A stretch of DNA of 7,879 nt from Clostridiales bacterium (lineage in GTDB: Bacteria > Bacillota > Clostridia > Oscillospirales > Acutalibacteraceae): positions 1 to 7,879 of the forward strand of contig DYBQ01000085.1 in assembly GCA_019418545.1 (NCBI GenBank). Direction: 5' to 3'. Below, in pieces: positions 1 through 5,807 of this stretch; position 1 is the stretch's first letter; the number at the start of each line of letters is the position of its first letter. Both the position numbers and the translations under genes were made by a program. The notes under the pieces were generated by a model. That model ran no database searches, was not told the origin of the DNA, and saw nothing but the letters and a program-made list of their open reading frames with translations.

Positions 1-476
1 TTCCCGGGCTGAATGATTCTAAAAAGCTGACGGAAAAAAAGCGGGAAGCCCTCTTTGACGAAATTTGTGAAAAAGCCATTGCCTTTGGGATTGGCAGTGC
101 TTCCGAGCAGGAAATCGATGAAATCAACATTTTGCAGGCGACCTATCTGGCCATGCGCCGCGCAGTGGAAGAGCTGCCGCATCCTGCCGAGTATGCGCTG
201 GTGGACGGAAACCGGATGCCTCCGCTGCCCATTCCCGGGGAAACGGTGGTAAAAGGCGATGCCAAAAGTGCCAGCATTGCCGCCGCTTCCATTTTGGCAA
301 AGGTCAGCCGTGACCGGGTGATGAAGATGATGGATGAAGTCTATCCTCAATACCAGTTCGCCAAGCATAAAGGCTATGGTACCAAGCTCCACACAGAAAT
401 GCTCCGTACATATGGCCCATGCCCCATTCACCGGAAAACGTTTCTCACCAAAATTCTGGGAAAAAGCCATGAATAA
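1..476 (+). CDS. rnhB: Ribonuclease HII, 3' part (5' end outside window)
   Basis: RNase HII cuts the RNA strand of RNA-DNA hybrids and nicks DNA at single embedded ribonucleotides, removing them from the chromosome. The reading frame enters with its first complete codon at base 3 and gives 157 residues up to the TAA at 474-476. The family is usually about 200-210 residues, so roughly 45-50 N-terminal residues are missing, including the first Asp and the Glu of the DEDD metal site. What remains is characteristic: PGLNDSKKLTEKKRE at the left edge, the third acidic residue in LVDGN (visible residue 68), and the block KSASIAAASILAKVSRDR, whose final Asp is the fourth active-site acid. The C-terminus has the usual HKGYGT motif. 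The gene overlaps yraN by 8 bases. Its promoter and start lie outside the window. Confidence 0.96.
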   Translation, partial: PGLNDSKKLTEKKREALFDEICEKAIAFGIGSASEQEIDEINILQATYLAMRRAVEELPHPAEYALVDGNRMPPLPIPGETVVKGDAKSASIAAASILAKVSRDRVMKMMDEVYPQYQFAKHKGYGTKLHTEMLRTYGPCPIHRKTFLTKILGKSHE

Positions 477-843
477 CACTGCCAAAACCGGCGCAGCGGG
501 AGAGAAATTCACCGCTGACCAGATGAAACAGCGGGGATATCGGATTTTGGCTCGAAATTATCACACCCGGTATGGAGAACTGGACATTATCGCCGCCAGT
601 CAAAAATATATTGTCTTTGTGGAAGTGAAGACCCGCCGGCCAAATGCAATTGCCGCCCCGGCAGAGGCGGTTACATATACCAAACAAAAGAGGCTGGTCC
701 GCTCGGCACTGCTCTATCTGCAATCACATCCTACGCCATTGCAGCCGCGGTTTGATGTGGCCAGCGTTACTATAGATTCATCCGGCTGTGTTACCGGCTT
801 TCACTATTTGGCCAATGCCTTTGGAGGAAAGGAGTTGTTTTGA
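469..843 (+). CDS. yraN: UPF0102 (YraN) family nuclease-like protein
   Basis: This is a 124-residue protein, close to the usual length of the UPF0102 family, whose biochemical role is not firmly established. The family has a restriction-endonuclease-like (Holliday-junction-resolvase-like) fold. Visible hallmarks are GAAGEKFTADQMKQRGYRIL near the N-terminus (Glu12), then RYGELDIIA with Glu37 and Asp39, and FVEVKTRR with Glu52 and Lys54. These together match a PD-(D/E)xK-type active-site layout. I chose ATG 469 because the family consensus begins just after it; an upstream extension in this frame would run inside rnhB and shows no family similarity. The start overlaps the rnhB end by 8 bases and has only a weak ribosome binding site (GGGA near 459), suggesting translation coupled to rnhB. 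Pairing with rnhB is common in Firmicutes and supports, without proving, a role in DNA maintenance. Confidence 0.93.
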   Translation: MNNTAKTGAAGEKFTADQMKQRGYRILARNYHTRYGELDIIAASQKYIVFVEVKTRRPNAIAAPAEAVTYTKQKRLVRSALLYLQSHPTPLQPRFDVASVTIDSSGCVTGFHYLANAFGGKELF

Positions 844-1763
844 TGCGCTATTTTGATTTGCACTGTGATACTATGGGGGAGTGCTCCCTAAAAGATATCC
901 CTCTGCGCAATAACAGTACGCTCCAACTTTCGCTGGAACGGGGGAGGAAAATTTCTCCCTGGTTCCAGTGCTTTGCCGCCTGGATTCCCGATGACGCAGC
1001 CAGCCCCCTGGCTTATTTTCGCAGAGTGGCGAAGCGGCTGGAATGGGAGCTGAAACAAAATTCTGATTGGATGATACAGTGCCGCACCGCCGAAGACATG
1101 CATCGGGCTATAAGAGAGCAGAAATGTGGGGCTATTTTTACGGTGGAAGGCGGTTCTGTGCTGGAAGGCCGGCTTGAGGTGCTGGAAGAACTGGCAAGTT
1201 GGGGCGTAAAAGTGATGACCCTCACCTGGAACGCTGCGAACCAAATTGGCGGCGGCGCCCAGGAGCCTGGCGGCCTGACGGAATTTGGCCGGGAGGTGCT
1301 GGCAGAAATGGAGCGCCTTCACATCATCCCCGATGTTTCTCATGCCAGTGAACCGCTGTTCTGGGATGTGCTGGAGAACACAAAAGGGCCGGTAATTGCC
1401 ACCCATTCCGATGCCCGTTCTTTGTGCAGCCACCCAAGGAACCTGACAGACGAGCAGTTTTTGGCAATCAAAGAACGCGGCGGGCTGGTCGGCTTGAATT
1501 TTTATCCCTCCTTTCTTGCAGATTCCGGGAAAGCGGAAGCGCTGGATATTTTGCGTCATGCGGAGCATTTTCTGGCTTTGGGCGGGGAAAATGTTCTTGC
1601 TATGGGCAGCGATTTTGACGGTGCCGACATGCCGTCTGGCATAACGGGGATTGAATCGATAGAGTATCTGAAAGAGCTTTTTGCGCAGAACGGGTATTCT
1701 GACGAGCTGATTGATTGGATTTTTTACCAAAATTCTTTCCGGTTTTTTACTGAAACTATGTGA
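843..1763 (+). CDS. Membrane dipeptidase-like (peptidase family M19) metallohydrolase
   Basis: This is a 306-residue zinc dipeptidase of the renal dipeptidase family, which hydrolyses dipeptides, in some members with a D-residue at the C-terminal side. All expected metal ligands are visible: His7 and Asp9 in DLHCDT, the bridging Glu102 in FTVEGG, His167 in DVSHAS and His188 in ATHSDAR. Arg192 (substrate binding) and Asp257 in GSDFDG (catalytic Asp position) are also present. The length is at the compact end typical of bacterial members. There is no signal peptide or membrane segment, so it should be cytoplasmic despite the family name. I chose ATG 843 over TTG 840 because AAAGGAG at 828-834 is 8 bases upstream and the protein then starts MRYFDLHCDT. 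The ATG shares one base with the yraN stop (TGATG), so the gene belongs to the same transcript. The substrate cannot be deduced. Both Cys8 and Asp9 fit the HxD pattern seen in catalytically active members. Confidence 0.93.
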   Translation: MRYFDLHCDTMGECSLKDIPLRNNSTLQLSLERGRKISPWFQCFAAWIPDDAASPLAYFRRVAKRLEWELKQNSDWMIQCRTAEDMHRAIREQKCGAIFTVEGGSVLEGRLEVLEELASWGVKVMTLTWNAANQIGGGAQEPGGLTEFGREVLAEMERLHIIPDVSHASEPLFWDVLENTKGPVIATHSDARSLCSHPRNLTDEQFLAIKERGGLVGLNFYPSFLADSGKAEALDILRHAEHFLALGGENVLAMGSDFDGADMPSGITGIESIEYLKELFAQNGYSDELIDWIFYQNSFRFFTETM

Positions 1764-1788
1764 GATATGGTGAAATCTGACATGCCCT

Positions 1789-1817
1789 TTGACAAGCCGT
1801 ACAAACTATAATACAAT
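1789..1817 (+). promoter_or_regulatory. Housekeeping-type promoter for thrC
   Basis: A perfect -35 box TTGACA (1789-1794) is followed after exactly 17 bases by TACAAT (1812-1817), five of six matches to the -10 consensus. A perfect TATAAT lies at 1807-1812 but would leave only 12 bases of spacing, so TACAAT is the better partner. Predicted transcription would start near 1824, about 35 bases before the thrC start. The site lies just after the dipeptidase stop and makes thrC plus the phosphoesterase a separate transcription unit. I see no terminator hairpin before it, so read-through from upstream is also possible. Confidence 0.8.
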
Positions 1818-1844
1818 GAAACACAAAGGTTTAAATTCCTTTGA

Positions 1845-1850
1845 AAGGGG
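1845..1850 (+). promoter_or_regulatory. Ribosome binding site that fixes the thrC TTG start
   Basis: AAGGGG lies 8 bases before TTG 1859. The longer in-frame option, TTG 1841, lies upstream of this site and has no comparable ribosome binding site. The ATG at 1852 is in another frame. From TTG 1859 the protein begins MKYTCTRN, matching the start usual for threonine synthases. Confidence 0.8.
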
Positions 1851-1858
1851 AATGCAGT

Positions 1859-3382
1859 TTGAAGTATACATGCACAAGAAACCGTGCGGAATCTGTTGAA
1901 GCCGCACAGGCCATCGCGCAGGGCATTTCTGCTTCCGGCGGTCTGTTTGTCCCGGAAGAAATGCCCCAAATTTCCTATGCGGAGCTCTGCACCATGCAGA
2001 CCATGACTTATACCGAGCTTGCCCAGCATATCCTGGCAAAATTCCTCACTGATTTTACGGCAGAGGAGATTCGCGAGTGTGCCGAGGCAGCTTATCGTGC
2101 CGATAAATTTTCCGGCGGCCATCCGGCTCCGGTGGTGATGCTCCAGAATGGGGACATTACCCAGTATGCCATGGAGCTGTGGCACGGCCCCACCTGTGCC
2201 TTTAAGGATATGGCGCTGCAAATCCTGCCGCACCTGCTGGTAAAGTCTTTGGCAAAAACCACCCCCGGCAAAACCGCCGTTATTTTGGTGGCAACCTCCG
2301 GCGACACCGGCAAGGCTGCACTGGAAGGCTTTAAAGATGTGGACGGTACCCGCGTGCTGGTGTTCTATCCCCAGAACGGCGTGAGCCCCATGCAGAAGCG
2401 CCAAATGGTCACCCAGGAAGGCGGCAATGTGGGCGTTTGTGCCATTGAAGGCAACTTTGACGATGCCCAGACTGCCGTAAAAGGAATTTTTACCGATTCC
2501 GTCATGCAGCAAACGCTGGCACAGCACAATATGATGTTCTCCAGCGCCAACTCCATCAACTGGGGCCGTTTGCTGCCGCAGATTATTTATTATTTCTCTG
2601 CTTACTGCCAACTGATGAACAGCGGCGAAATCGATTATGAGGGCGAGAAGGTCAATTTTGTGGTTCCTACCGGCAATTTTGGCGACATTCTGGCTGCTTA
2701 CTACGCCATGCAGATGGGTTTGCCCGTGGGCCATTTGATTTGCGCTTCCAATGAAAACAACGTGCTCACCGATTTTATCCGCACCGGCACCTATGACCGC
2801 CGCCGTCCCTTCCATACCACGATTTCCCCGTCCATGGATATTCTGGTGTCCAGCAACCTGGAGCGCCTGCTGTTCCATATGACTGACGGAAATGCAGAAA
2901 AGGTTGCCGGCTGGATGCGTCAGCTCAGCGAAACCGGTTCTTATACGGTGGATGCCGAAACATTGGCACGAATCCAGGCCATATTCCATGCGGGCTTCTG
3001 TGACGATGCTTCCACCAAGCAGGCTATCCGCAGCATGAAGGAAACTGAAAATTACCTGTGCGACCCCCATTCTGCGGTTGCATTTGAAGTTTACCATCAG
3101 TATGTGGCAGAAACCGGTGATAAAGAAACGCCTACCGTGGTGGTCTCCACTGCCAGCCCCTACAAGTTTGCCGCCAGCGTGCTGGATGCACTGGGCAGCG
3201 AATTGTATGCGCAGGACGGCATGAATGATGAGTTTGAGCAGGTATATCAGCTTTCTGCTATGACTGGTGTGGAAGTGCCGCAGCCCATTCAGGCATTGAT
3301 TGGAAAATCCGTGCGCTTTGAAGATGTCTCTTCGGTTGCCGATATGCGGCAGGCCGTGCTGCGCTTGGCGGGGCTGTCCTAA
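1859..3382 (+). CDS. thrC: Threonine synthase (long type)
   Basis: This is a 507-residue PLP enzyme that converts O-phospho-L-homoserine and water to L-threonine and phosphate, the last step of threonine synthesis in the cytoplasm. The N-terminal region starts MKYTCTRN and continues with GISASGGLFVPEEMP, typical of the long (about 480-510 residue) class. The PLP-binding lysine is Lys116 in HGPTCAFKDMALQ. The phosphate-binding loop is TSGDTG at 146-151. Further family blocks are SSANSINWGRLLPQIIYYF and VPTGNFGDILAAYYA. The start is TTG, chosen from the ribosome binding site at 1845-1850 and the N-terminal consensus. It has its own promoter at 1789-1817. The stop TAA overlaps the next gene's ATG (TAATG), so the phosphoesterase is cotranscribed. 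There are no other threonine pathway genes (hom, thrB) in the window. I see no leader peptide or riboswitch in the short leader. Confidence 0.96.
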   Translation: MKYTCTRNRAESVEAAQAIAQGISASGGLFVPEEMPQISYAELCTMQTMTYTELAQHILAKFLTDFTAEEIRECAEAAYRADKFSGGHPAPVVMLQNGDITQYAMELWHGPTCAFKDMALQILPHLLVKSLAKTTPGKTAVILVATSGDTGKAALEGFKDVDGTRVLVFYPQNGVSPMQKRQMVTQEGGNVGVCAIEGNFDDAQTAVKGIFTDSVMQQTLAQHNMMFSSANSINWGRLLPQIIYYFSAYCQLMNSGEIDYEGEKVNFVVPTGNFGDILAAYYAMQMGLPVGHLICASNENNVLTDFIRTGTYDRRRPFHTTISPSMDILVSSNLERLLFHMTDGNAEKVAGWMRQLSETGSYTVDAETLARIQAIFHAGFCDDASTKQAIRSMKETENYLCDPHSAVAFEVYHQYVAETGDKETPTVVVSTASPYKFAASVLDALGSELYAQDGMNDEFEQVYQLSAMTGVEVPQPIQALIGKSVRFEDVSSVADMRQAVLRLAGLS

Positions 3383-4071
3383 TGTCGCTGTTCTGCATTG
3401 CCGATTTGCATCTGTCCTTTAACGCGGATAAGTCCATGGAGGTGTTCCGCGGGTGGGAGCGTTATACCCAGCGGCTGGCAGAAAACTGGAAAGCCATTGT
3501 TTCCCCGGAGGATACGGTGGTGCTGGCGGGAGACATTTCGTGGGCAATGAAGCTGGAAGATGCAAAGCAGGATTTTGAATATCTGCATTCCTTACCCGGG
3601 AAAAAGCTCATTTTAAAGGGAAACCATGACTACTGGTGGTCTACCCGTACAAAGATTGAAAAGTTTTGGGATGAGTGCGGTTTTCATGACCTTGCGCTGG
3701 TGCATAACAGCGCCTGCCCGGTGGGGGAAGTGGCTGTCTGCGGCAGCCGTGGATGGCTGTACAATTCTGAAACGGCAGAAGACCAGAAAATCGTTGCCCG
3801 AGAGGCTGGGCGGCTGAATGCTTCGCTAGATGAGGCGGAAAAATTGGGCCTTCGTCCGGTGGTGTTCCTGCATTATCCGCCGGTGTATGACAATATGGAG
3901 TGCCGGGGGATTCTGGACGTGCTGGTACAGCGGGGCGTAAAGGAATGCTATTTTGGCCATGTCCATGGGACGCAAGCGGCCCGGAAAGCGCCGATTGGGG
4001 AATATCATGGGGTAAAGATGCACTTGATTTCGGCAGATTATGTAAAGTTCATACCAACATTGGTGCGCTGA
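3382..4071 (+). CDS. Calcineurin-like metallophosphoesterase
   Basis: This is a 229-residue cytoplasmic protein with the complete metal-binding set of the calcineurin-like phosphoesterase family. The motifs are ADLHLSF with Asp8 and His10, LAGDISW with Asp51, LKGNHDYWW with Asn81 and His82, FLHYPP with His164, and FGHVHG with His193 and His195. These ligands hold a two-metal centre that hydrolyses a phosphomonoester or phosphodiester. The start MSLFCIADLHLSF fits the compact Clostridial family members. The ATG overlaps the thrC TAA by one base and has no clear ribosome binding site (only a G-rich stretch at 3367-3373), so translation is probably coupled to thrC. The substrate cannot be told from sequence: family members act on nucleotides, nucleic acids, cyclic dinucleotides or phosphoproteins. 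The link to threonine synthesis is positional only. No signal peptide or membrane segment is seen. Confidence 0.92.
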   Translation: MSLFCIADLHLSFNADKSMEVFRGWERYTQRLAENWKAIVSPEDTVVLAGDISWAMKLEDAKQDFEYLHSLPGKKLILKGNHDYWWSTRTKIEKFWDECGFHDLALVHNSACPVGEVAVCGSRGWLYNSETAEDQKIVAREAGRLNASLDEAEKLGLRPVVFLHYPPVYDNMECRGILDVLVQRGVKECYFGHVHGTQAARKAPIGEYHGVKMHLISADYVKFIPTLVR

Positions 4072-4135
4072 CTACCCCAAATTAATTGCAATTTAGGTTT
4101 TTTAACCCCCCTTGTTTCGTGTACTTTTACTGCTC

Positions 4136-4171
4136 AAAAGCCGTTTTTTTGCGAAAAGCCTGTTTTTCGAG
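4136..4171 (+). repeat. Imperfect 18-base tandem repeat
   Basis: Two adjacent copies, 4136-4153 and 4154-4171, each begin AAAAGCC and continue into a T-run; 14 of 18 positions agree. The second copy also allows a weak hairpin, CGAAAA 4152-4157 with TTTTCG 4164-4169. It lies about 50 bases upstream of the tig -10 box. It may be only low-complexity sequence, or an upstream activating A/T tract. Confidence 0.4.
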
Positions 4172-4221
4172 GAAAATTTAAAAATAATTTCAGGTTTTGT
4201 CTGGAATATTCCGCAAGCCTG

Positions 4222-4230
4222 TGCTATAAT
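4222..4230 (+). promoter_or_regulatory. Extended -10 promoter for tig
   Basis: TGCTATAAT at 4222-4230 is a perfect extended -10 element. No good -35 box sits at 16-18 bases; TTGTCT at 4197-4202 is 22 bases away, too far. Extended -10 promoters often do without a consensus -35. A/T-rich tracts upstream (4171-4199) could help polymerase binding. Predicted start is near 4237, giving a leader of about 35 bases. Confidence 0.7.
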
Positions 4231-4272
4231 AACCAAGATAATTTGCAATATTTTGCAGGAGGAAGATAAACA

Positions 4273-5565
4273 ATGAGTCTGAAATCATCCAATAAGGTTG
4301 ATACCAACCGCTACGAGCTGACCATCAATGTCCCTGCTGACGAGTTTGAAGCTGCGGTTGAAAAGGTATTTAAGAGAGAAAGCAAGAAAATCACGATTCC
4401 GGGCTTCCGTAAGGGCAAGGCCCCCCGTGCTTTTGTTGAGAAATATTACGGCGAGCAGGTGTTCTATGAGGATGCCATCAATTTGGTATACCCCTCTGCT
4501 TTGGAGAGCGCTGTGGAAGAAGCCGGTCTGAAGCTGGTTGAGGATAGAATTGACTTTGATTTGATGGAAGCCGGCAAGGGTAAGGATTTGCTGTTTAAAG
4601 TAACCGTGACTACTTATCCTGAGGTGACGATTGAAGGCTATAAGGGCATTGAAATCGTGAAGAAGCCTGTTGAAGTTACCGAAGAGGATATCGATGCTGA
4701 ACTGGTGAAGGTACAGGACCGCAACTCCCGTATGGTAACCGTGGAAGACCGTGCTGCACAAAACGGCGACACCGTTGAAATCGACTTTGAAGGCTTTGTA
4801 GATGGCGTTGCTTTCGAAGGCGGCAAGGCAGAAAACTTTAACCTCACTTTGGGCTCCGGCCAGTTTATCCCCGGCTTTGAGGACCAGGTTGTTGGCCACA
4901 ACACCGGCGACGAGTTTGATGTGAATGTGACTTTCCCGGAGGAGTACCACGCAGAAGAGCTGAAGGGCAAGCCTGCTGTATTCAAGATTAAGCTGCATGA
5001 AATTAAGGCAAAGGAACTGCCGGAGATTGATGACGACTTTATTAAGGACATCAGCGAGTTCGACACCGTAGAAGCCTATCGTGCTGACGTGAGAGAGAAG
5101 CTGACCGCTTCCCGTCAGAAGCAGGCCGACAACGATGCTGACAATCAGCTGATTGATGCACTGATTGAAAAGCTGCAGGGCGAGATTCCTGAGGCTATGT
5201 ATCAGAACCGCATTAACGACGATATCCGCGAGTTCAGCTATCGTCTCCAGTCTCAGGGCCTGGATTTGAAGACCTACATGCAGTATACCGGTATGGACGA
5301 GCAAGGCATCCGCGATTCCTTTAAGCCCCAGGCTGAGCGCCAGGTGAAGGTCCGTTTGGCTCTGGAAAAGATTGTGGAGCTGGAAGGCATCACTCCCACC
5401 GAAGAGGAAATTGAAGCTGAGTATGCTAAAATTGCCAACGTCTATCAGATGGATGTGGAGAAGGTTAAGGGCTTTATTGCTACCAGTGACTTGTCCTTGG
5501 ACATCGCTGTGGAAAAGGCTATGGGAATTGTCCGCGACAGCGCTGTGATTAAGACCGAGGAATAA
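4273..5565 (+). CDS. tig: Trigger factor, ribosome-associated chaperone and prolyl isomerase
   Basis: Trigger factor docks beside the ribosomal exit tunnel, shields nascent chains and has peptidyl-prolyl isomerase activity. The 430-residue length is normal. The N-terminal ribosome-binding domain has the signature loop GFRKGKAP at 44-51. The FKBP-type isomerase domain runs from about 164 to 245 and includes GDTVEIDFEG, FNLTLGSGQFIPGFE and GFED-VVG blocks. The remaining C-terminal half is the helical substrate-cradle domain, rich in Glu, Lys and Gln. ATG 4273 is supported by AGGAGG at 4257-4262, about 10 bases upstream. Lysine codons are strongly biased to AAG compared with neighbouring genes, as expected for a highly expressed protein. 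There is no T-run terminator after the stop, so transcription may continue into clpP-clpX. Neighbourhood with clpP and clpX is conserved across bacteria and is strong support. Confidence 0.97.
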   Translation: MSLKSSNKVDTNRYELTINVPADEFEAAVEKVFKRESKKITIPGFRKGKAPRAFVEKYYGEQVFYEDAINLVYPSALESAVEEAGLKLVEDRIDFDLMEAGKGKDLLFKVTVTTYPEVTIEGYKGIEIVKKPVEVTEEDIDAELVKVQDRNSRMVTVEDRAAQNGDTVEIDFEGFVDGVAFEGGKAENFNLTLGSGQFIPGFEDQVVGHNTGDEFDVNVTFPEEYHAEELKGKPAVFKIKLHEIKAKELPEIDDDFIKDISEFDTVEAYRADVREKLTASRQKQADNDADNQLIDALIEKLQGEIPEAMYQNRINDDIREFSYRLQSQGLDLKTYMQYTGMDEQGIRDSFKPQAERQVKVRLALEKIVELEGITPTEEEIEAEYAKIANVYQMDVEKVKGFIATSDLSLDIAVEKAMGIVRDSAVIKTEE

Positions 5566-5610
5566 TCCGCCGGCTGCCGGATAGCAGCATAAAAATGTAG
5601 ATGAGATGGG

Positions 5611-5616
5611 TATAAT
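5611..5616 (+). promoter_or_regulatory. Possible -10 box for clpP-clpX
   Basis: A perfect TATAAT follows GATGGG, but there is no TTGACA-like box at the right distance (CATAAA at 17 bases) and the TG of an extended -10 is misplaced by one base. If used, transcription would start near 5623 and give a leader of about 185 bases that includes both hairpins below. An activator-dependent or alternative-sigma promoter is possible. Confidence 0.35.
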
Positions 5617-5669
5617 TACTGCCAGAGTTTGGAAAACTGGACATGGTGCGGTAAAAAAGTCCCGTCAGA

Positions 5670-5707
5670 TTTTGCCCGCCGTCAAAAGGAATTGATGGCG
5701 GGCAAAA
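5670..5707 (+). promoter_or_regulatory. Large hairpin in the clpP leader
   Basis: Arms 5670-5685 and 5692-5707 pair over 16 bases with a single G-U wobble (5681 with 5696) and a 6-base AAGGAA loop. The outer 11 bases (TTTTGCCCGCC with GGCGGGCAAAA) are a perfect inverted repeat. No T-run follows, so it is not a standard intrinsic terminator in the + direction. It could be an RNase-processing site, an mRNA stabiliser, or a protein-binding palindrome in DNA. The function is unknown; the pairing itself is directly visible. Confidence 0.75.
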
Positions 5708-5776
5708 ACAGATTTCGGAGGTATCTTTTTAAAAAGGGAAGAATACATTCTCCCGAAAGCCTTTTTGAATCTGTTT
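5706..5776 (+). promoter_or_regulatory. Second, nested fold in the clpP leader
   Basis: AAACAGATTT (5706-5715) pairs with GAATCTGTTT (5767-5776), nine Watson-Crick pairs plus a wobble. Directly inside on the 3' side, CCTTTTT (5760-5766) pairs with AAAAAGG (5731-5737), leaving a 15-base 5' bulge that contains a ribosome-binding-like CGGAGG (5716-5721). An alternative inner hairpin pairs GGGA(A)GAAT with ATTCTCCC (5736-5754). The outer stem shares two bases with the upstream hairpin, so the two could compete. Whether this is a regulated switch is inference. Confidence 0.4.
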
Positions 5777-5807
5777 GTAGAAAAGGGCACAGAAAGGAGT
5801 TTTACGG

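Larger units (their letters stand above)
4072..4272 (+). other. AT-rich gap upstream of tig
   Basis: This 201-base gap holds no credible gene. It contains a weak 4-bp palindrome (GGTT, T4 loop, AACC at 4096-4107) just after the phosphoesterase, a degenerate 18-base tandem repeat at 4136-4171, the tig promoter, and a small hairpin next to the tig ribosome binding site (TGCAA 4244-4248 with TTGCA 4253-4257). I find no GC-rich hairpin followed by a T-run, so the thrC unit has no recognisable intrinsic terminator here. Confidence 0.6.
5566..5807 (+). other. tig-clpP intergenic region / clpP leader
   Basis: This 242-base region contains a short 5-bp hairpin right after tig (GCTGC 5573-5577 with GCAGC 5584-5588, no T-run), a TATAAT at 5611-5616, two larger inverted-repeat structures and the clpP ribosome binding site (AGAAAGGAG 5791-5799, 8 bases before ATG). 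A 60-codon frame from TTG 5629 to the TGA at 5809-5811 stays open through the leader. It has no clear ribosome binding site, an arginine/lysine-rich composition and follows the hairpin arms, so I do not call it a gene. I see no CIRCE element and no tandem CtsR heptads. Confidence 0.6.

Noticed and set aside
888..1730. 280-codon open frame on the - strand opposite the M19 dipeptidase
   Set aside because: Its translation has no recognisable family motifs, and the + strand frame has the complete set of zinc ligands. It is a shadow frame.
1724..3097. 457-codon open frame on the - strand opposite thrC
   Set aside because: Long only because of thrC codon bias; His- and Gly-rich translation without motifs and no ribosome binding site or promoter context.
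4096..4107. Terminator after the phosphoesterase (GGTT, T4, AACC)
   Set aside because: A 4-bp stem with the T-run in the loop and a C-run after it cannot act as an intrinsic terminator.
4285..5304. 339-codon open frame on the - strand opposite tig
   Set aside because: Leucine/isoleucine-rich translation arises from complementing tig's Glu and Lys codons; no independent evidence.
5570..5588. Possible tig terminator (CCGGC/GCCGG or GCTGC/GCAGC hairpin)
   Set aside because: Stems of only 5 bp, a one-base loop in the first case, and no T-run afterwards.
5681..5690. GTCAAA-like stretch reminiscent of a CtsR operator
   Set aside because: CtsR needs two tandem heptads; only one partial copy is present, and it is part of the hairpin arm.
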